The notes beneath the pieces were generated by a model, which ran no database searches, was not told the origin of the DNA, and worked only from the letters and a program-made list of their open reading frames with translations. Below are positions 42,719 through 54,855 of a stretch of 64,000 bases of DNA, piece after piece; the first letter of the stretch is position 1; every line of letters starts with the position of its first letter. The stretch is from NCBI GenBank assembly GCA_947179155.2, contig OX359269.1, positions 51,335,524-51,399,523 of the forward strand. Reading direction: 5' to 3'. The translations under genes and the position numbers were made by a program. This DNA comes from Hedera helix (Eukaryota; Streptophyta; Magnoliopsida; Apiales; Araliaceae).

Positions 42719-45700
42719 ACGAGGTCTCAAATAGTATTATTTGGGGACTCCATTACAGAGCAATCCTTCAGATTTAGTGGATGGGTGCCGCCCTTGCTGA
42801 TACTTACTTTCGCAATGTTCTATCTTTTTCTTTCTTTCTTTATGCTTTTTCCCTTCTGATTCCTAACAAACACTCGTGTATTAAAATTGGGTATCTTTCC
42901 TTCATTTTGTATAGGCTGATGTAGTGGTTCGTGGGTACGGTGGATATAATACAAAATGGGCTTTGTTCTTGTTGCATCACATTTTCCCTCTGGTAATTCC
43001 TTACTTTCCAATTTTAACTATCAGTATTTCATCACTAAAAACCTTTAGTTTGGTAGTTCCAGAGGAAATTTAATATATGATTGGTTCATTATTTATTCGA
43101 GTTTGTGTTGTGATTGGTGCAATGTGTGGCTTTTAGATAGGTTATACTAATTGATTTAGCTATTTAGAATACTGTGGTGATCGATGAGATTACTGGTTCT
43201 AAGCAATTAGTGCTCATGGTTTAAGTTGATATGTTAAAAAAGAATTAACGTCAAACATTTTTTTGTTACTTAGCAATGATGAATTTATCTTTCGGTGCTT
43301 AGTTGTATTCCATTTGTTAATTGATTGGTTCCAGCAAAATCCAACATTTTGTTTAGTTTAGGCTTGAGGGGCCAGAGGGAATTAAGTTATAGTTTTGTGT
43401 AAGTATTCACATCGTTCCATACCTTTTCTGCTAGCGGCATTGCAGAACTAGTAATGCAAGAACTAAATACAAGAAAAGAGTGACTGAGAAAAATCATTGG
43501 AGTCTAACATTAGTCAAATATTCATTTTTGCTGCTTTGAGTCCAACATTAGAAAAATAGTCATTTTTGCTGGTTTTCAATTCAGTCTAACATTATTAAAA
43601 TATTCACACTATCTGGCCTTTCTGAGAAGTATGGTTTTGAGACCATTCCTGTTCCTCTATTCCTGTTATATTCTTGCTAGCAGAACTTCCTTTCTTTTAC
43701 AAATTGCCTAGAAATTATACCTTATGCAGCTTTTGTGTAGTGGATGATGTATTAGTTTTGTCAGTTACAAAAGCCAAATACTGCAAGTCAATTTGTTTTA
43801 TGGAATAGTGGTCCTATCACCTATGATTCCAATAGGTACAAGAATTTATGATATTATTCTAAACACTTCAAAATTCAACAATCTGTTTCTCTTAAATCAT
43901 CTGCAGGGTTCTATAACACCTCCTCTTGCTGCCACAGATTTTTTGGGGGCTGATGATGCAGCTCTTTTAGGAAGGACCAGTGAGCGGAAACATGTGTCTA
44001 TTGAAGAGTATAAAGATAATCTAAGAAGAATTTTGTTCGTCATAGAAAGGTTAAAGCTTTTATCGTTAAATGTTTCTCTTTTCTAGTCAACTTGTCTTAC
44101 GAGCACTTATCAAAATAAAAAAATTTAAAAATGTCTTATATACAGAGTACTTCTTCCTAGTCATTTGTTTCCAGTATATAGGGATCTTATATTTGCATCG
44201 CTCTTCTTTATGTGCTTCTTTAGTCTTTGTGCGGTCTTTTTTCATTCTATATTACTTTTTTGCAGTTGCACCGTTTATCAGTCCTGGTCACTCTGTCCAT
44301 ATACTCACCCCCACACACCCCTTTGACTGTTTATTTAGTTCTCATTGTTTTAATAAATAATGATTGTAGGAATGTTCCCATAAAGTACTCGTTGTGCTAA
44401 TAACTCCACCGCCAATTGATGAAGACGGGCACTTCAAATATGCACGGTCTAATTCATTCAGCTTCTAATGTCAAAGTTACTTTCTATTTATGCAGAGAAA
44501 CAGATTGAAAATAACTTTGAAGTTTGAACCAAATATACATTTAGTTGGGACGTACATGGTTTATGTTATAGCTGCTATATATTTCTGGAGATTATATGTA
44601 TCGGATCAATATGAATGTTTTGATGCTTATTCTTTGTTAACATATTTATGGTAATTGGTATGTTCATAAGCTCCTAATCTGGTTGGTAGATCTTTGCACG
44701 GTGAAAAAGCAATGACCCTGCCAGAAAAGACAAATGAAGTGACGGGAGTTTATGCAAAGCAATGCATCGAGGTAGCCAAGGAGTCTGGGAGTCCCTTCCA
44801 TCAATGTCTGGTCCAAGATGCAGGAAACAGAGGGTTGGTAAAAGAAATTCCTAAAGTGAGTGATGTGGAGGCCTTCATTTTTCAGCTGCTGTTAGTTACC
44901 TTGGGTTGCATAACCGGCATAGATTAGTCATATATCAGTCATAGAAGAGTTCAGCATACAATAGATTCAAACATGTTCGTCACATGCAGCCTCCTTAAGT
45001 AGAAGTCCCAGTTTCTTGACCAGCGAGTTTATATTAGTTGTGAGAGAGAGAGAGAGGGAGAAAAATTATTGCCAAACCTCGATAGAAATTCCAATGGTTA
45101 TAGGCTTATAGCAATTATACTCCCAAATCTTAAGGTTAAATGAAAGTACTAACATTTATCATTGATATCATCATCCAAGATTATTAGCACTTTAACTTAT
45201 ATTGAATTTCTTGATAACAGTGATGGATTACACCTGACACCAGACGGAAATGCAATCGTACACCAGGACGTTGTAAGAGTCTTGAGTGAATTAAGCAGAC
45301 CTTTGTGCCTCGTGGTGTACAAATGGCTTGCGGTCTGCGATTCGGTCTGCGATTCGGTCTTGATTCGGCCTGGACTCGGCCTGGTCAAAATTCGGTCTGG
45401 TCAAAGTCTGACCTGGCTCGGCTTGGTTTAAAGGTCACGAACAGACCATATTTTTTTAGCTCACATCCGACCTGGCCTGTCAATAAAGCCTGGACTGAGG
45501 CCTGGCCCGACCTGAGACCTAACCTGGTTCACCCAAAGCTCAATCCGACCTGTCAATTTTCTTTATTCACTACTTCAATTCTCTCACTGCAGACGAAAAC
45601 TTCATCTTTGTGACAACTCATTCAATAAACAAAATAAAATTGACGTATTTTAATACGTTCATTCATGTATGTTTGTTTATATACGAATAAAAAAAATTCA

Positions 45701-45864
45701 TAAAAACACATTGACTAGTATAATATATAAGAATTTTCCTTATCTAACTAACAACTTACACTTCTTACGGATCTTATAAATTTTGTGCCCCAGAAATGCC
45801 ATTTGATTTCCCTCACCACTCGGAAATTGATACCAACCACCCTGAAAAAGCTTTCCTGATCTAA
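42719..45864 (+). pseudogene. Decayed GDSL/SGNH esterase gene (CPRD49/IAH1-like)
   Basis: Exon remnants in correct order: 42719-42816, 42915-42992, 43907-44049, 44370-44446, 44690-44855, 45221-about 45290, and a C-terminal piece 45788-45864. They spell an isoamyl-acetate-hydrolysing-esterase-like protein (IVLFGDSITEQSF; ADVVVRGYGGYNTKWALFLL; LLGRTSER..IEEYKDNL; VLVVLITPPPIDE; TNEVTGVYAKQC; SDGLHLTPDGNAIVHQDVVRV; MPFDFPHHSEID). Splice sites are kept, but the reading frame is destroyed. The expected start codon is ACG; one base is missing after GGATGG near 42783; the frame is shifted near 44030 (extra Ts) and again near 44782 (extra T); a TAA replaces an expected Gln codon at 44839-44841; and the final exon is split by about 490 bases. 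The catalytic Asn of GAND is GADD. Individually some lesions could be assembly errors; together they indicate a dead gene. Confidence 0.85.
45300..45560. repeat. CGGTCTGG/GACCTGG-rich repeat interrupting the last exon of the esterase pseudogene
   Basis: A GC-rich stretch made of recurring CGGTCTG, CGGCCTGG and inverse GACCTGG strings, so the left and right halves are roughly complementary. It lies between the coding remnants ending near 45290 and resuming at 45788, where related genes have continuous coding sequence as far as I recall. It looks like a small inserted non-autonomous transposon, but I could not define its ends or a target duplication. Confidence 0.4.
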
Positions 45865-47347
45865 TCTATAATTTTTTTTTTATAAAAGAAATAACACTAT
45901 CAATTTGAAGAATATTCTTGATTTTTCTGAATGATCCTTTCAATAATTTTGAGTAGTAAATGGGTTCAGTTACAGAGGGATCCCATCCTAAAAATAAAAA
46001 TAATAAATTACTGCCTATATATAAGTAACAATAACTTAGGAATATCTTGTTTATTGAAAAAAGATGACTTATATTCTCAGCTAATATGATCGTCTTTCAT
46101 TTTCAATTTTTTTCTTTTTTTATAATCTTTTTGATCTTTAACTTGATAGTTAAAAAGTTGACGCATGCAATATATAAATCCTCAAATCAGGGCTTTAAAG
46201 AAAACTGAGATTAAACTTTTACAAATATAATTAAATTTGGTACTTTTATTTTGAAGATATATAGGCAACAATAGTATTCCCATAATTTCTTATCTGTTTT
46301 TTCAAAGTAAAATTTATTTATTTTTATTTGTCATTTATAAATTTATTAAAAAATATATTAATGACTTAATTTTTTATATTATCCTTACATTAACTATTAA
46401 TTTGATTCTCTTTTCTCTTTTCAATTAATTTTAGAAGAGTAATATTGAGATTTTTATCTAATTTCATTAATTAAATAAAATATTAATTATATTTTTTAAT
46501 TTTTGTGTTTTCACCTTAAACTGTAATGAAAAAATAATTAATAGAGGGAGCGATATACTGTTATTTAATGACTTGGGACATTTCAAGAATATAAATTTAT
46601 TACTCATAATCTCATCATCCATGACGAGATTTTTAATAATTAAATTTTAATATATATATGGGTCCACTTAATTGTCACCTTGATTTTGAAATTTTTAGAC
46701 AATATATCAATTAGAATATTGTCCAAAAATTTCAGAGTCCAGGTGGCAATTAAGTTGACCCACATTTTGTGTTGGAGACTTGGAGTTGAGAAAAATAGAG
46801 AATTAATATTTTTACAAATAAAAATAATAATTGTACAAGATTTTTTATATATAAATAATAAATAGGTCATATATTTATGTGTGAGACAGAGATTTTATGT
46901 AAATATTAATTTTTAATTATAAAAATGATAATATATATATATATATATATATTCCCGAAAAATATTGCCGAATGTTAGAAGATTACGTACCCATTACAAG
47001 TAATTATTTTATTTTTTTTCACTCTCAGTTTTAATTTGTATTATTATACCAAATGAAACCTAATCATACTTAAAATGTAAAGAAAATATAGAATATCACG
47101 TAAATTGAACTGTAAAAACATTTTTTGTTTTGTAAAATATATAATCTTATGTTGTACGTGGTAGAATTTATTGTTGTGTTTTATTTATGTGTGAAGCCTC
47201 CAAACTTAACTTACAAGTCATCTGGACTATATATTGAATGCAATGCTAACGTTACTCTGACCTATTTTACTAGCTAGTTAACTAAAAATAATGACATTAA
47301 TTTATTAAAGTTTACTATTAATAACAATTACTAGTAATTTGTGTTTA

Positions 47348-47393
<46 letters not shown>

Positions 47394-48313
47394 TGTTTCA
47401 GTTACAAACCCATTTACTCATTTAATGATATGTTTAATTAAGTTATCCTCTTTCAAGTGTTTTTATTACATTTTTAAATAAATTCCTTTACCACTTAATT
47501 ACCTGCAGCATACTATATACTATACTTAATTTATCTTCGAATATTATCAGCAAAAGTTCTTTCACGGAAGAGGAGTGTAGGATGTAGAATGAATTTTACC
47601 TTAAACTCTTTTAATAAATTAATTAAGTAATTTTGCACCAATTTAAGAAATTTTAAGCAATAAATATATCCATATTATTAATTGGACAATTATAGAATAA
47701 TGTTACCGTGCTCTAATTAAAAAAAATAAAATCCTTGTATAATCCTGGAAAAATTAAAATTACATGAAGTAGTGATAATATATTTTGAACATAAAGGAAA
47801 AACTCATCAGCATGAGTACCGATCGAGAGCTGGAACTATATTATGAGCACGTGTGCTGCATGCTTTTATATTTAGTGAACTAAATATCTTGTTTAGGCAA
47901 ATTTTAGCACTTTATTTTCTATTTCAGAAAGGGTGTAAACATATATATCCATCATCGTTTTCGGAAATTAAAACAGTAGAATAAATATGAGATCAAACGA
48001 ACCCTTCAACTCATTTCCATTTTTAGTCGGTCAACATACATGCATGTAATTATGTTCAAATTAAACCAATCAGGTTGCATACATCTGTTCAACCCAGTTA
48101 TTCCATTTATAAAATTAGGTTTAAATTATATTAATGGTCAGGTTACGCATATATGTTTAAATATGTTATTACAAATTAATTTTTTTCAATCCTTCGCAAA
48201 ATCTGTTTAACAGAATTCAAGTGCTAGAAAAATCTGATTTTAAAATTATCTGAATAATCAACGTAATGGCCCCTCACATTATTACATTAATTAATATATA
48301 ATTAATGGCATTT

Positions 48314-48362
<49 letters not shown>

Positions 48363-48840
48363 ACTTATTCATAGCAGTCGGTTGCTTGAAGTACTATTTC
48401 AACAATCTTACACCGTCTATCATAATAATTAATTATTTCGATTAATTGGTCTGCCGTTAGAGGAAGAATGTTACTGTCACTAGAGACTCTAACAGCAATG
48501 CAGTGCCTTTTTTGCAATTAATTCAAGCCATTAGTTATATATACTGTCATCTGGCAAATTTTGATAAACAGAATTCAATTTTGTTTTTAATATTTTTTGG
48601 AATTACTACTATTAATTTACAAGTGCCAAAAATATTAATTTATTTTCCCCATTTTAATTTTAAAGACTATAATCTAAAATTAAAACTGCTTCATATATAT
48701 AATTAATTGCCAAGTATTTTGTCCAACTTTGACTAAATTTGTTAATTGCTTAGTCCCATGCAATCTTATTCCTTGGATGAAGCCACAAATCAACGGGCAG
48801 GATAAATTCACTCAACCATAAATACCTCCCCTTACTCACC
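45865..48840. other. AT-rich intergenic region
   Basis: No gene recognised. Contents: a short perfect-looking foldback at 46660-46761, (TA)n at about 46929-46952, (GA)n at about 47352-47387 and (TA)n at about 48319-48358. A GAGGGAG-type end at about 46545 hints at another small MITE. Confidence 0.5.
46660..46761. repeat. 102-bp inverted repeat (hairpin)
   Basis: GGGTCCACTTAATTG at the left is matched by CAATTAAGTTGACCC at the right, and the inner parts TTTGAAATTTTTAGACAATAT and its inverse also pair, leaving a very short loop. Arms are about 48 bases with few mismatches. It could be a tiny MITE or a hairpin RNA source. Confidence 0.7.
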
Positions 48841-48848
48841 TATTTAAG
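48841..48848 (+). promoter_or_regulatory. TATA-box-like site of the MYB gene
   Basis: TATTTAAG lies 74 bases before the MYB start codon, at a plausible distance for a short 5' leader. An RY-type CATGCA element follows at about 48862. Prediction from sequence only. Confidence 0.4.
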
Positions 48849-48914
48849 CAACATAAATAGCATGCACCAAGGAGAGACCATCACATTCTTCAGCCATTTA
48901 ATCTTCAATTCCTC

Positions 48915-49820
48915 ATGGAAATTGACACAAAATACAAAGAAGATCATGTGTATCAACCAATCCTTCTGCCCAACAATTACATAAAACCCGAATTAGATAA
49001 AGAATTCTCAATTGATAGTTGTTCATCCAAAGGATTTCTCCAAGATGATCTTGACGATCAGTTTTCTTTCACAGGATCATCAACATCATCTTTTATTTAT
49101 TCCTCAAACAATTTTGGTGCGTTACATACTTTTTTCGATCCTTTTGATCAAGTCACAATTCCTTCATCTACTAGTCTTGATTTATGTGATCAGTTTAAAC
49201 CATTTGAAGAAAATGGTGGTAGCACAGTCATGCAGAATAATTATCAGGTTTGTGGATTCTTTAACAACCACCCTAAGAGAGCTCTGGTGGAGGTTAATGA
49301 GTTTGACCGGAGTATTATGCCTTTCGACCGCAGCCAAGACATGAAACCGTTGAACTTGGTGGTGCCAGACGAAGGCTCATGCGTGACGGCTGACAATCAC
49401 ATCAAAAATCTTGGAGCAAAAGATAATTCTTTGGTAAAACCTACCAAAAATAAAAAGAAATCCAATTCATCCAAGGGGCAATGGACAGGTGAAGAAGACA
49501 GGTAGATAAATATTTAATTTTCCACTTTTTGTTAAGTTTTTTTGGATTGATTAATTCGATTTTATTTTTTTGTACTTTTTATTAATAAATTTTGCATTTA
49601 GGGTTAGTAATTATATATTTTATATGTCTAGGTTTGGATTTGTTCCGAGTCAGTATATGATTGTTAATTATCTATATTCATGCAGGCTGTTAATTCATAT
49701 GGTGGAAAAGTTTGGAGTGAGAAAATGGTCTCATATTGCTGTGGTGCTGAAAGGAAGGATTGGCAAGCAGTGCAGAGAGAGATGGCATAATCACCTAAGG
49801 CCTGACATCAAGGTTTTTTT

Positions 49821-49857
<37 letters not shown>

Positions 49858-50906
49858 TCTAGGCCCTAGAATTATTTTGCAATTAAAATTTTTGTTACTA
49901 CACTTTTGTGAATCTATATAACACCATAGAATTAGTGCATATACGAATAAATCTACACCAAATTAATTGCAGACTGAAATGTGAAAACTTTCAAAAATAA
50001 TAAATATATAATATAGCGATGATAACATCTTTTGAGTAAATATATTAAATATACATAAGTGATAACATTTTGAGTTATCATAACGTGTGTATGATGTGTT
50101 CATAAATGAGAAGAAAAGTCACGTGATGGTTTTTTTTTTTACCAACACGTGATGAAAGATGTATACATATTAATTGTTATTGAAAAAACAATTAATATAC
50201 ATGGCTCAATGGTTATATATTGAGTCGCGACCTTTGCCGAGGTCGAAAATTCGATTCTCATCCCTCCACCTACACTAGAATATATGTATTTAGAGCATGC
50301 AATTGCACAAGAATGAAGTAACTTAATTCCCTTTGACAGAAAGACTTATGGAGTGAAGACGAGGATAGGGTTCTAATCCAGGCCCATGCAGAAGTAGGTA
50401 ACAAGTGGGCAGAAATTGCCAAAAGACTGCCCGGTAGAACTGAGAATTCCATCAAAAACCATTGGAACGCTACAAAGAGGAGGCAATACTCGAGACGAAA
50501 ATGCCGAACAAAATGGCCAAGGCCAAGTTCTCTTCTCCAAAACTACATAAATAGTTTGAACTTGGATGCAAAATCAACCAATTACAGAAAGAAATCCTCC
50601 TCAATACTGATCAAGATCAGTACTGATGATGAAAATACCGCGAAGAAGCTGATGAACCCTACCGCTACAATGAAGCCACCTGCTCCTACTCAGCCTGAGA
50701 CCATAGAGTTTTGTCCTGCTGATCGCTTAGTTCCGGATTTAGATTTCAACGAGTTCCCAGATTTTGATTTCGATGAAAAATTATTTGAAGGGAATAGTAT
50801 TGATGATCTTCTTGAAGATTTGCCTAGTGCTTCTACTCCGGGTGTGGATGAAAATTTTAATAGCTTAGATCAACTGGCGATGCCTTACGATGACGGAGTG
50901 CCTTAA
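48915..50906 (+). CDS. R2R3-MYB transcription factor, MYB98/MYB64/MYB118-like
   Basis: Three exons, 48915-49501, 49686-49812 and 50340-50906, join to 1281 bases for 426 residues plus stop. Residues 1-186 are a Ser/Asp-rich N-terminal region without a domain. The R2 repeat begins at about residue 187 (KGQWTGEEDR, then KWSHIAVVLKGRIGKQCRER, RWHNHLRPDI). R3 follows from residue 239 (KDLWSEDEDRVL, NKWAEIAKRLPGRTENSIKN, HWNATKRRQ). The long N-terminal extension, GRIGKQCRERWHNHLRPDIKKD and Trp as first R3 aromatic residue are hallmarks of the clade that includes MYB98 (synergid), MYB64/MYB119 (female gametophyte) and MYB115/MYB118 (embryo/endosperm). The C-terminus is acidic (DLDFNEFPDFDFDEKLFEG) and could activate transcription. 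Intron 2 starts with an extraordinary T17G21 run and holds a SINE-like fragment just upstream of exon 3. Which member it is remains undecided. Confidence 0.92.
49814..49851 (+). repeat. T17-G21 homopolymer tract at a splice donor
   Basis: Intron 2 of the MYB gene begins with G, 17 Ts, then 21 consecutive Gs, immediately after exon 2 ends at 49812. The G-run could form a quadruplex in the RNA. Its exact length is likely unreliable in any assembly. Confidence 0.9.
50200..50275 (+). mobile_element. tRNA-derived SINE-like fragment in MYB intron 2
   Basis: TGGCTCAATGGTTA resembles a polymerase III A box, and AAATTCGATTCTC about 47 bases later resembles a B box, the arrangement seen at the head of plant tRNA-derived SINEs. 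It does not fold as a complete tRNA. The element's tail and target duplication were not found. Confidence 0.5.
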
Positions 50907-53900
50907 TTCGTATCCATGCATTGTGAAGGGAAAAAGGAGCTTGATTTAATGGAGATGATCTCTCAAGTCAATCTCTGAGTATGCATGCATATATACTCAC
51001 TCCCTTTAACTTATTTATTTGAATTTATTACTTTTCTTCTTGTTATTTTTTTGTGTTTTTTACCAGAACATTGTATGGTTTTGAATGCCTGGACTAATAA
51101 TAGTACCTTTTTTTATATGATTAAAATGGCTATTTTGTTGGTATTGCCTTGTTATATATGTTTTGTTCTATATATGTTATCTATCTCCTTTCTGTTTTTG
51201 CTGTACTTTGTTATATATTAATGGTGCAGAAATATGGTAGACTGTACATATAAAACTTGGGGGAGTATAGGTTATTGCAATCTTTAATAGTGTAGTCTCC
51301 GTCCAAAATAGGAAAACGAAGTAGTTTTAAACTAAAATCAATACTTCTTAACTTTAATAAAAAGTAGGGTTTTATATATATATATATATATATATATGTA
51401 TTAGGGCTTTTAAATTTTTGTCTCAAATAATATAGCATAAAATAATTAAAATAAAATTGCACTTTATGACCTAACGAATTACAAAAGTTGTCCTAAATTC
51501 AATCTATATAATGATTACATATAGTTTGAAACAAAAAAATTGATACTCCGAACAATACCCAAACAACAACAACAAGAAGAAGAATAATAACAAGAAGAAG
51601 AAGAAGAAAGAATAATTTCAGTTTCCACCACCACATATATGGACGTTGTAAGAAGGTGCTCCCTAATGTAAGGTCTATACCTTATGTTCTTATTTTATTT
51701 TTTTAATAATTAACAAACTTCTTTTTTCCTAATTAGAGATCGATTATAAATAAATCCTTTAGCCCAGTAAAATTTCTTAATTAAAAAGCCTTTAACTCAA
51801 TAAACTTAATTCCTTTATTATAAAGCCTTTAACTCAATAAACTTACTTAATTTTGTGTAGTAATATTTCGTGCATAGACAACCAGTGAAAGCAGATCTAG
51901 CTCAAATGCTAAAAATTATAATGTTGTACTCATAAATTTATCCATGTCCATGCTAATTAATTTCTATATTATCACCATTTTGTTCAATTTATATACTATA
52001 GATTCTACTTTTCTTCTACATTTTTCTTTTAATGGTACAGAAAACTGAGGAAAAAGGTGGTTTGTGTGTAGAGCACATGTTTATCTGTGTAATACATTTA
52101 TTATATGATCCAATCCATCTTTCGTTTAATTTTCTGAAATTAGTCGTATTTGATTTTATTTTTTTTGAACATTTTCTTCTAAATAAAATGGTGAGTACTT
52201 TTCTTTTAAATAAAATTGCAAGATTAAAATTTGTTGGTGGAAAAAAATAAATAGAATATTAGAGAAAGTATAATATTAATGCAACCTGTTGCACTTAGAT
52301 TACACCTCATGCCGATCGAAGTAATTAGAAAGCTTGAACCTTTCATGGATTTATTTAGTTCTCACATTTTAAGTTGTAGTCTCCCATCAATTTTCAATTC
52401 TACTTTTGGATTTATTATTCTTTATTCTAGTTAATTAGAGCATTAACTATTAAATTTTTAGCGGCATAAGATTAGTTTTATAAACACAAATTATGTACAA
52501 AAAAATTATGCACAGACAATATTACAAAAGAGAAAAAAATAAAATGTGAAATTGTCTGAATTTTTAAATATCTTTATTGATATTTATTATTCAGGTCGTA
52601 CTTTTTATACATAATTTCTTATATATTAATTATCTACATAAAATTATTCAACTGGGTAAATGGTTTTTTTGCGGTAATAATACGTGGATAAACATTATGG
52701 AATGCCTGTATACATTTGTTTTTAATGTTTAGAAATACTAGCTAGTCAGACCAAGGAAGTTAATATTTTCTCTTTCTTACTTTTATTCAAAAGTTCTTAT
52801 TTATTTACCGATAGACTGATGAGATTTTGGCATATTTAACAAATATCAAAAGATAAATTGAAGATGTACTTTCCCTTCAAATTTTGATATGAGAGCGTCG
52901 TACGCTTTAGCCAGTAACAAAACGCGGTGCATTCCCCTTTTTCACTTAAAATTTTTATATTTACCTATTTTTTGTATATAAAATTTTGGGCTAAAAACAC
53001 ATCTAATTACATACAATGTCCTTTCAAATTTATTTTTTGGCTAAAATTAACCGAAATAACCAACACAACTGACATTGTATTTGGTTTTAGACGGTTTGAT
53101 CATTTTTAGATATGATTTGACTTAATTAAAAATTTTAAATATTTCTAAACACAATTAACTCCAAACTAAAATACTTCAAAATATAATTAATCTCAAATTA
53201 AAATACTTCTAAATGCAAACATGCCAATAAAACATATTTGAATAAACTTTTAAAACTTTATGTTGGTGGATATATATTCTTTCTGTTCACAATAATTGCA
53301 TCGTGTCTGTCCAATATTTTAAAACATTCCAATAAAACGTATTTGAATATTACATTTAAAAACCTTTGTAAGTAGCATAAATATATAAATGAGAAAAGAG
53401 AGTACGTGGATTACGCATTCATCTTAAAACCCGTAACATATAGAGTAAATACTTAAAATGTGTTGCAATTAAATGTGGAATAGAAGGAGAGTATAATATT
53501 ACAAAAACTCAAGAGATACTCCATTGAATATTTAAATTAGATACCAAAACTCAAAATTATAATTTTGGGATAAATTTAAAATAATGTAAAATTTCATTCC
53601 ACATTAATTGTATTTATTATTGTTTGTTTTCACATTTACCTCCAATGCAACTTTTTTGTACCTATTCCCTATCTTCATATTTATTACACTTGCTGTGTCT
53701 CAAATTACGCATTGTTACTACTTACTAGGTTGAATATCTAAGGATCACGTATCATTTTTATATATGCAGTAATGCTCGGTACTTGATTAGGTATCCTCAT
53801 TTTATAACATTGCAAAATACTACTATGAAAATTCACAAATTTTAAAGTACAAGTTTTCAAAACTCACAATTTCAACGAGTAAATACTAGCCCGTCTTGTT

Positions 53901-54495
53901 AGACTGACAGAAAGAGATGGGTCAAAGTTAAAAACTTTGTGGTCTAGTATAAAAATATTTCATCTCACTCGTGAATTAATAGAAAAAAGCACGGTATTTA
54001 ACAATATCTTATAAATTAAAAAATGGTCATAAATCATTTGTAAACGATATGCGATTATTACAGTAGCTAACATTACTTGTAGCACATCATTTGAGAGAGT
54101 TGCTTGATATTCATAATATGAGAAGAGAATTGGATCTATTATATTTTTCTGTTGACTTATTTTTAATATCAAAGTATACATTTGAATTTAGAAATACAAA
54201 TACTATCATATATATATATATATATTGAAAGTCTACTTTTTTAAGAGCTGGAGGGAGGATTAAATAGTAATTTTAAATAAAGCTGAATATTATAAGTCGG
54301 TTCGTAGATGGATCTTCATCGATCTCCGTATATATATATATATATATTCGTATCTTTCGTAACCCTAATCATATACCCAATAACCTCTCCAAACCTAGCT
54401 CTTTCCTAGCGCACATTTAATTTATAGAAAGAGCTGAGAGATACATATAATATCTTTCTTTAATTTCCCTATAGTAAGTCGTCTACGGCATAGAG
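50907..54495. other. AT-rich intergenic region, no gene seen
   Basis: The first 100-300 bases are probably MYB 3' UTR. It contains (TA)n at about 51373-51398, a CAA/GAA-rich run at about 51560-51612, and (TA)n at about 54210 and 54331, the latter lying upstream of the RING gene. No frame has a recognisable domain. Confidence 0.5.
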
Positions 54496-54855
54496 ATGAT
54501 GTCGACGACGGAGGCCAACGGCAGCGCCACCATCAGTAGCGGCGGAGAATCATTCATCAGTTCACTCCAAAGTAAAAGAACTAGCACTTGTTTATTGAAG
54601 AATGTTTTGTCAGAAACGTGTAGCATATGTACCGATGAATTTGAGGTCAATCAGAGCGTGAATATATTGCAGTGCCATCACGTGTTTCATGCAGCATGTA
54701 TGGTTGCATGGCTACTTCGGAATAATGCATGCCCACTTTGCCGCCGCACCTTGTACCAACATAATAATAATAACAGGAGGAGGAGGAGGACTAGTTTTTT
54801 GCCCAGGACGTCGGTGAGACCGACCATTATAAGAATCATGGCAGACCACCAGTGA
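54496..54855 (+). CDS. Small RING-H2 finger protein (putative E3 ubiquitin ligase)
   Basis: Single exon of 119 residues. The RING-H2 pattern is complete and well spaced: Cys42-x2-Cys45-x14-Cys60-x-His62-x2-His65-x2-Cys68-x10-Cys79-x2-Cys82, with the usual Trp at position 72 and Pro at 80. Such proteins recruit E2 enzymes and ubiquitinate substrates. No transmembrane segment is present, unlike ATL proteins, so it is likely soluble. The flanks are a Ser/Thr-rich N-terminus and an Arg-rich C-terminus (NNNNRRRRRTS). Two consecutive Met codons open the frame. The small size is normal for this class but leaves the substrate unknown. Its isolated setting between AT-rich stretches gives no further clue. 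Confidence 0.82.
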   Translation: MMSTTEANGSATISSGGESFISSLQSKRTSTCLLKNVLSETCSICTDEFEVNQSVNILQCHHVFHAACMVAWLLRNNACPLCRRTLYQHNNNNRRRRRTSFLPRTSVRPTIIRIMADHQ

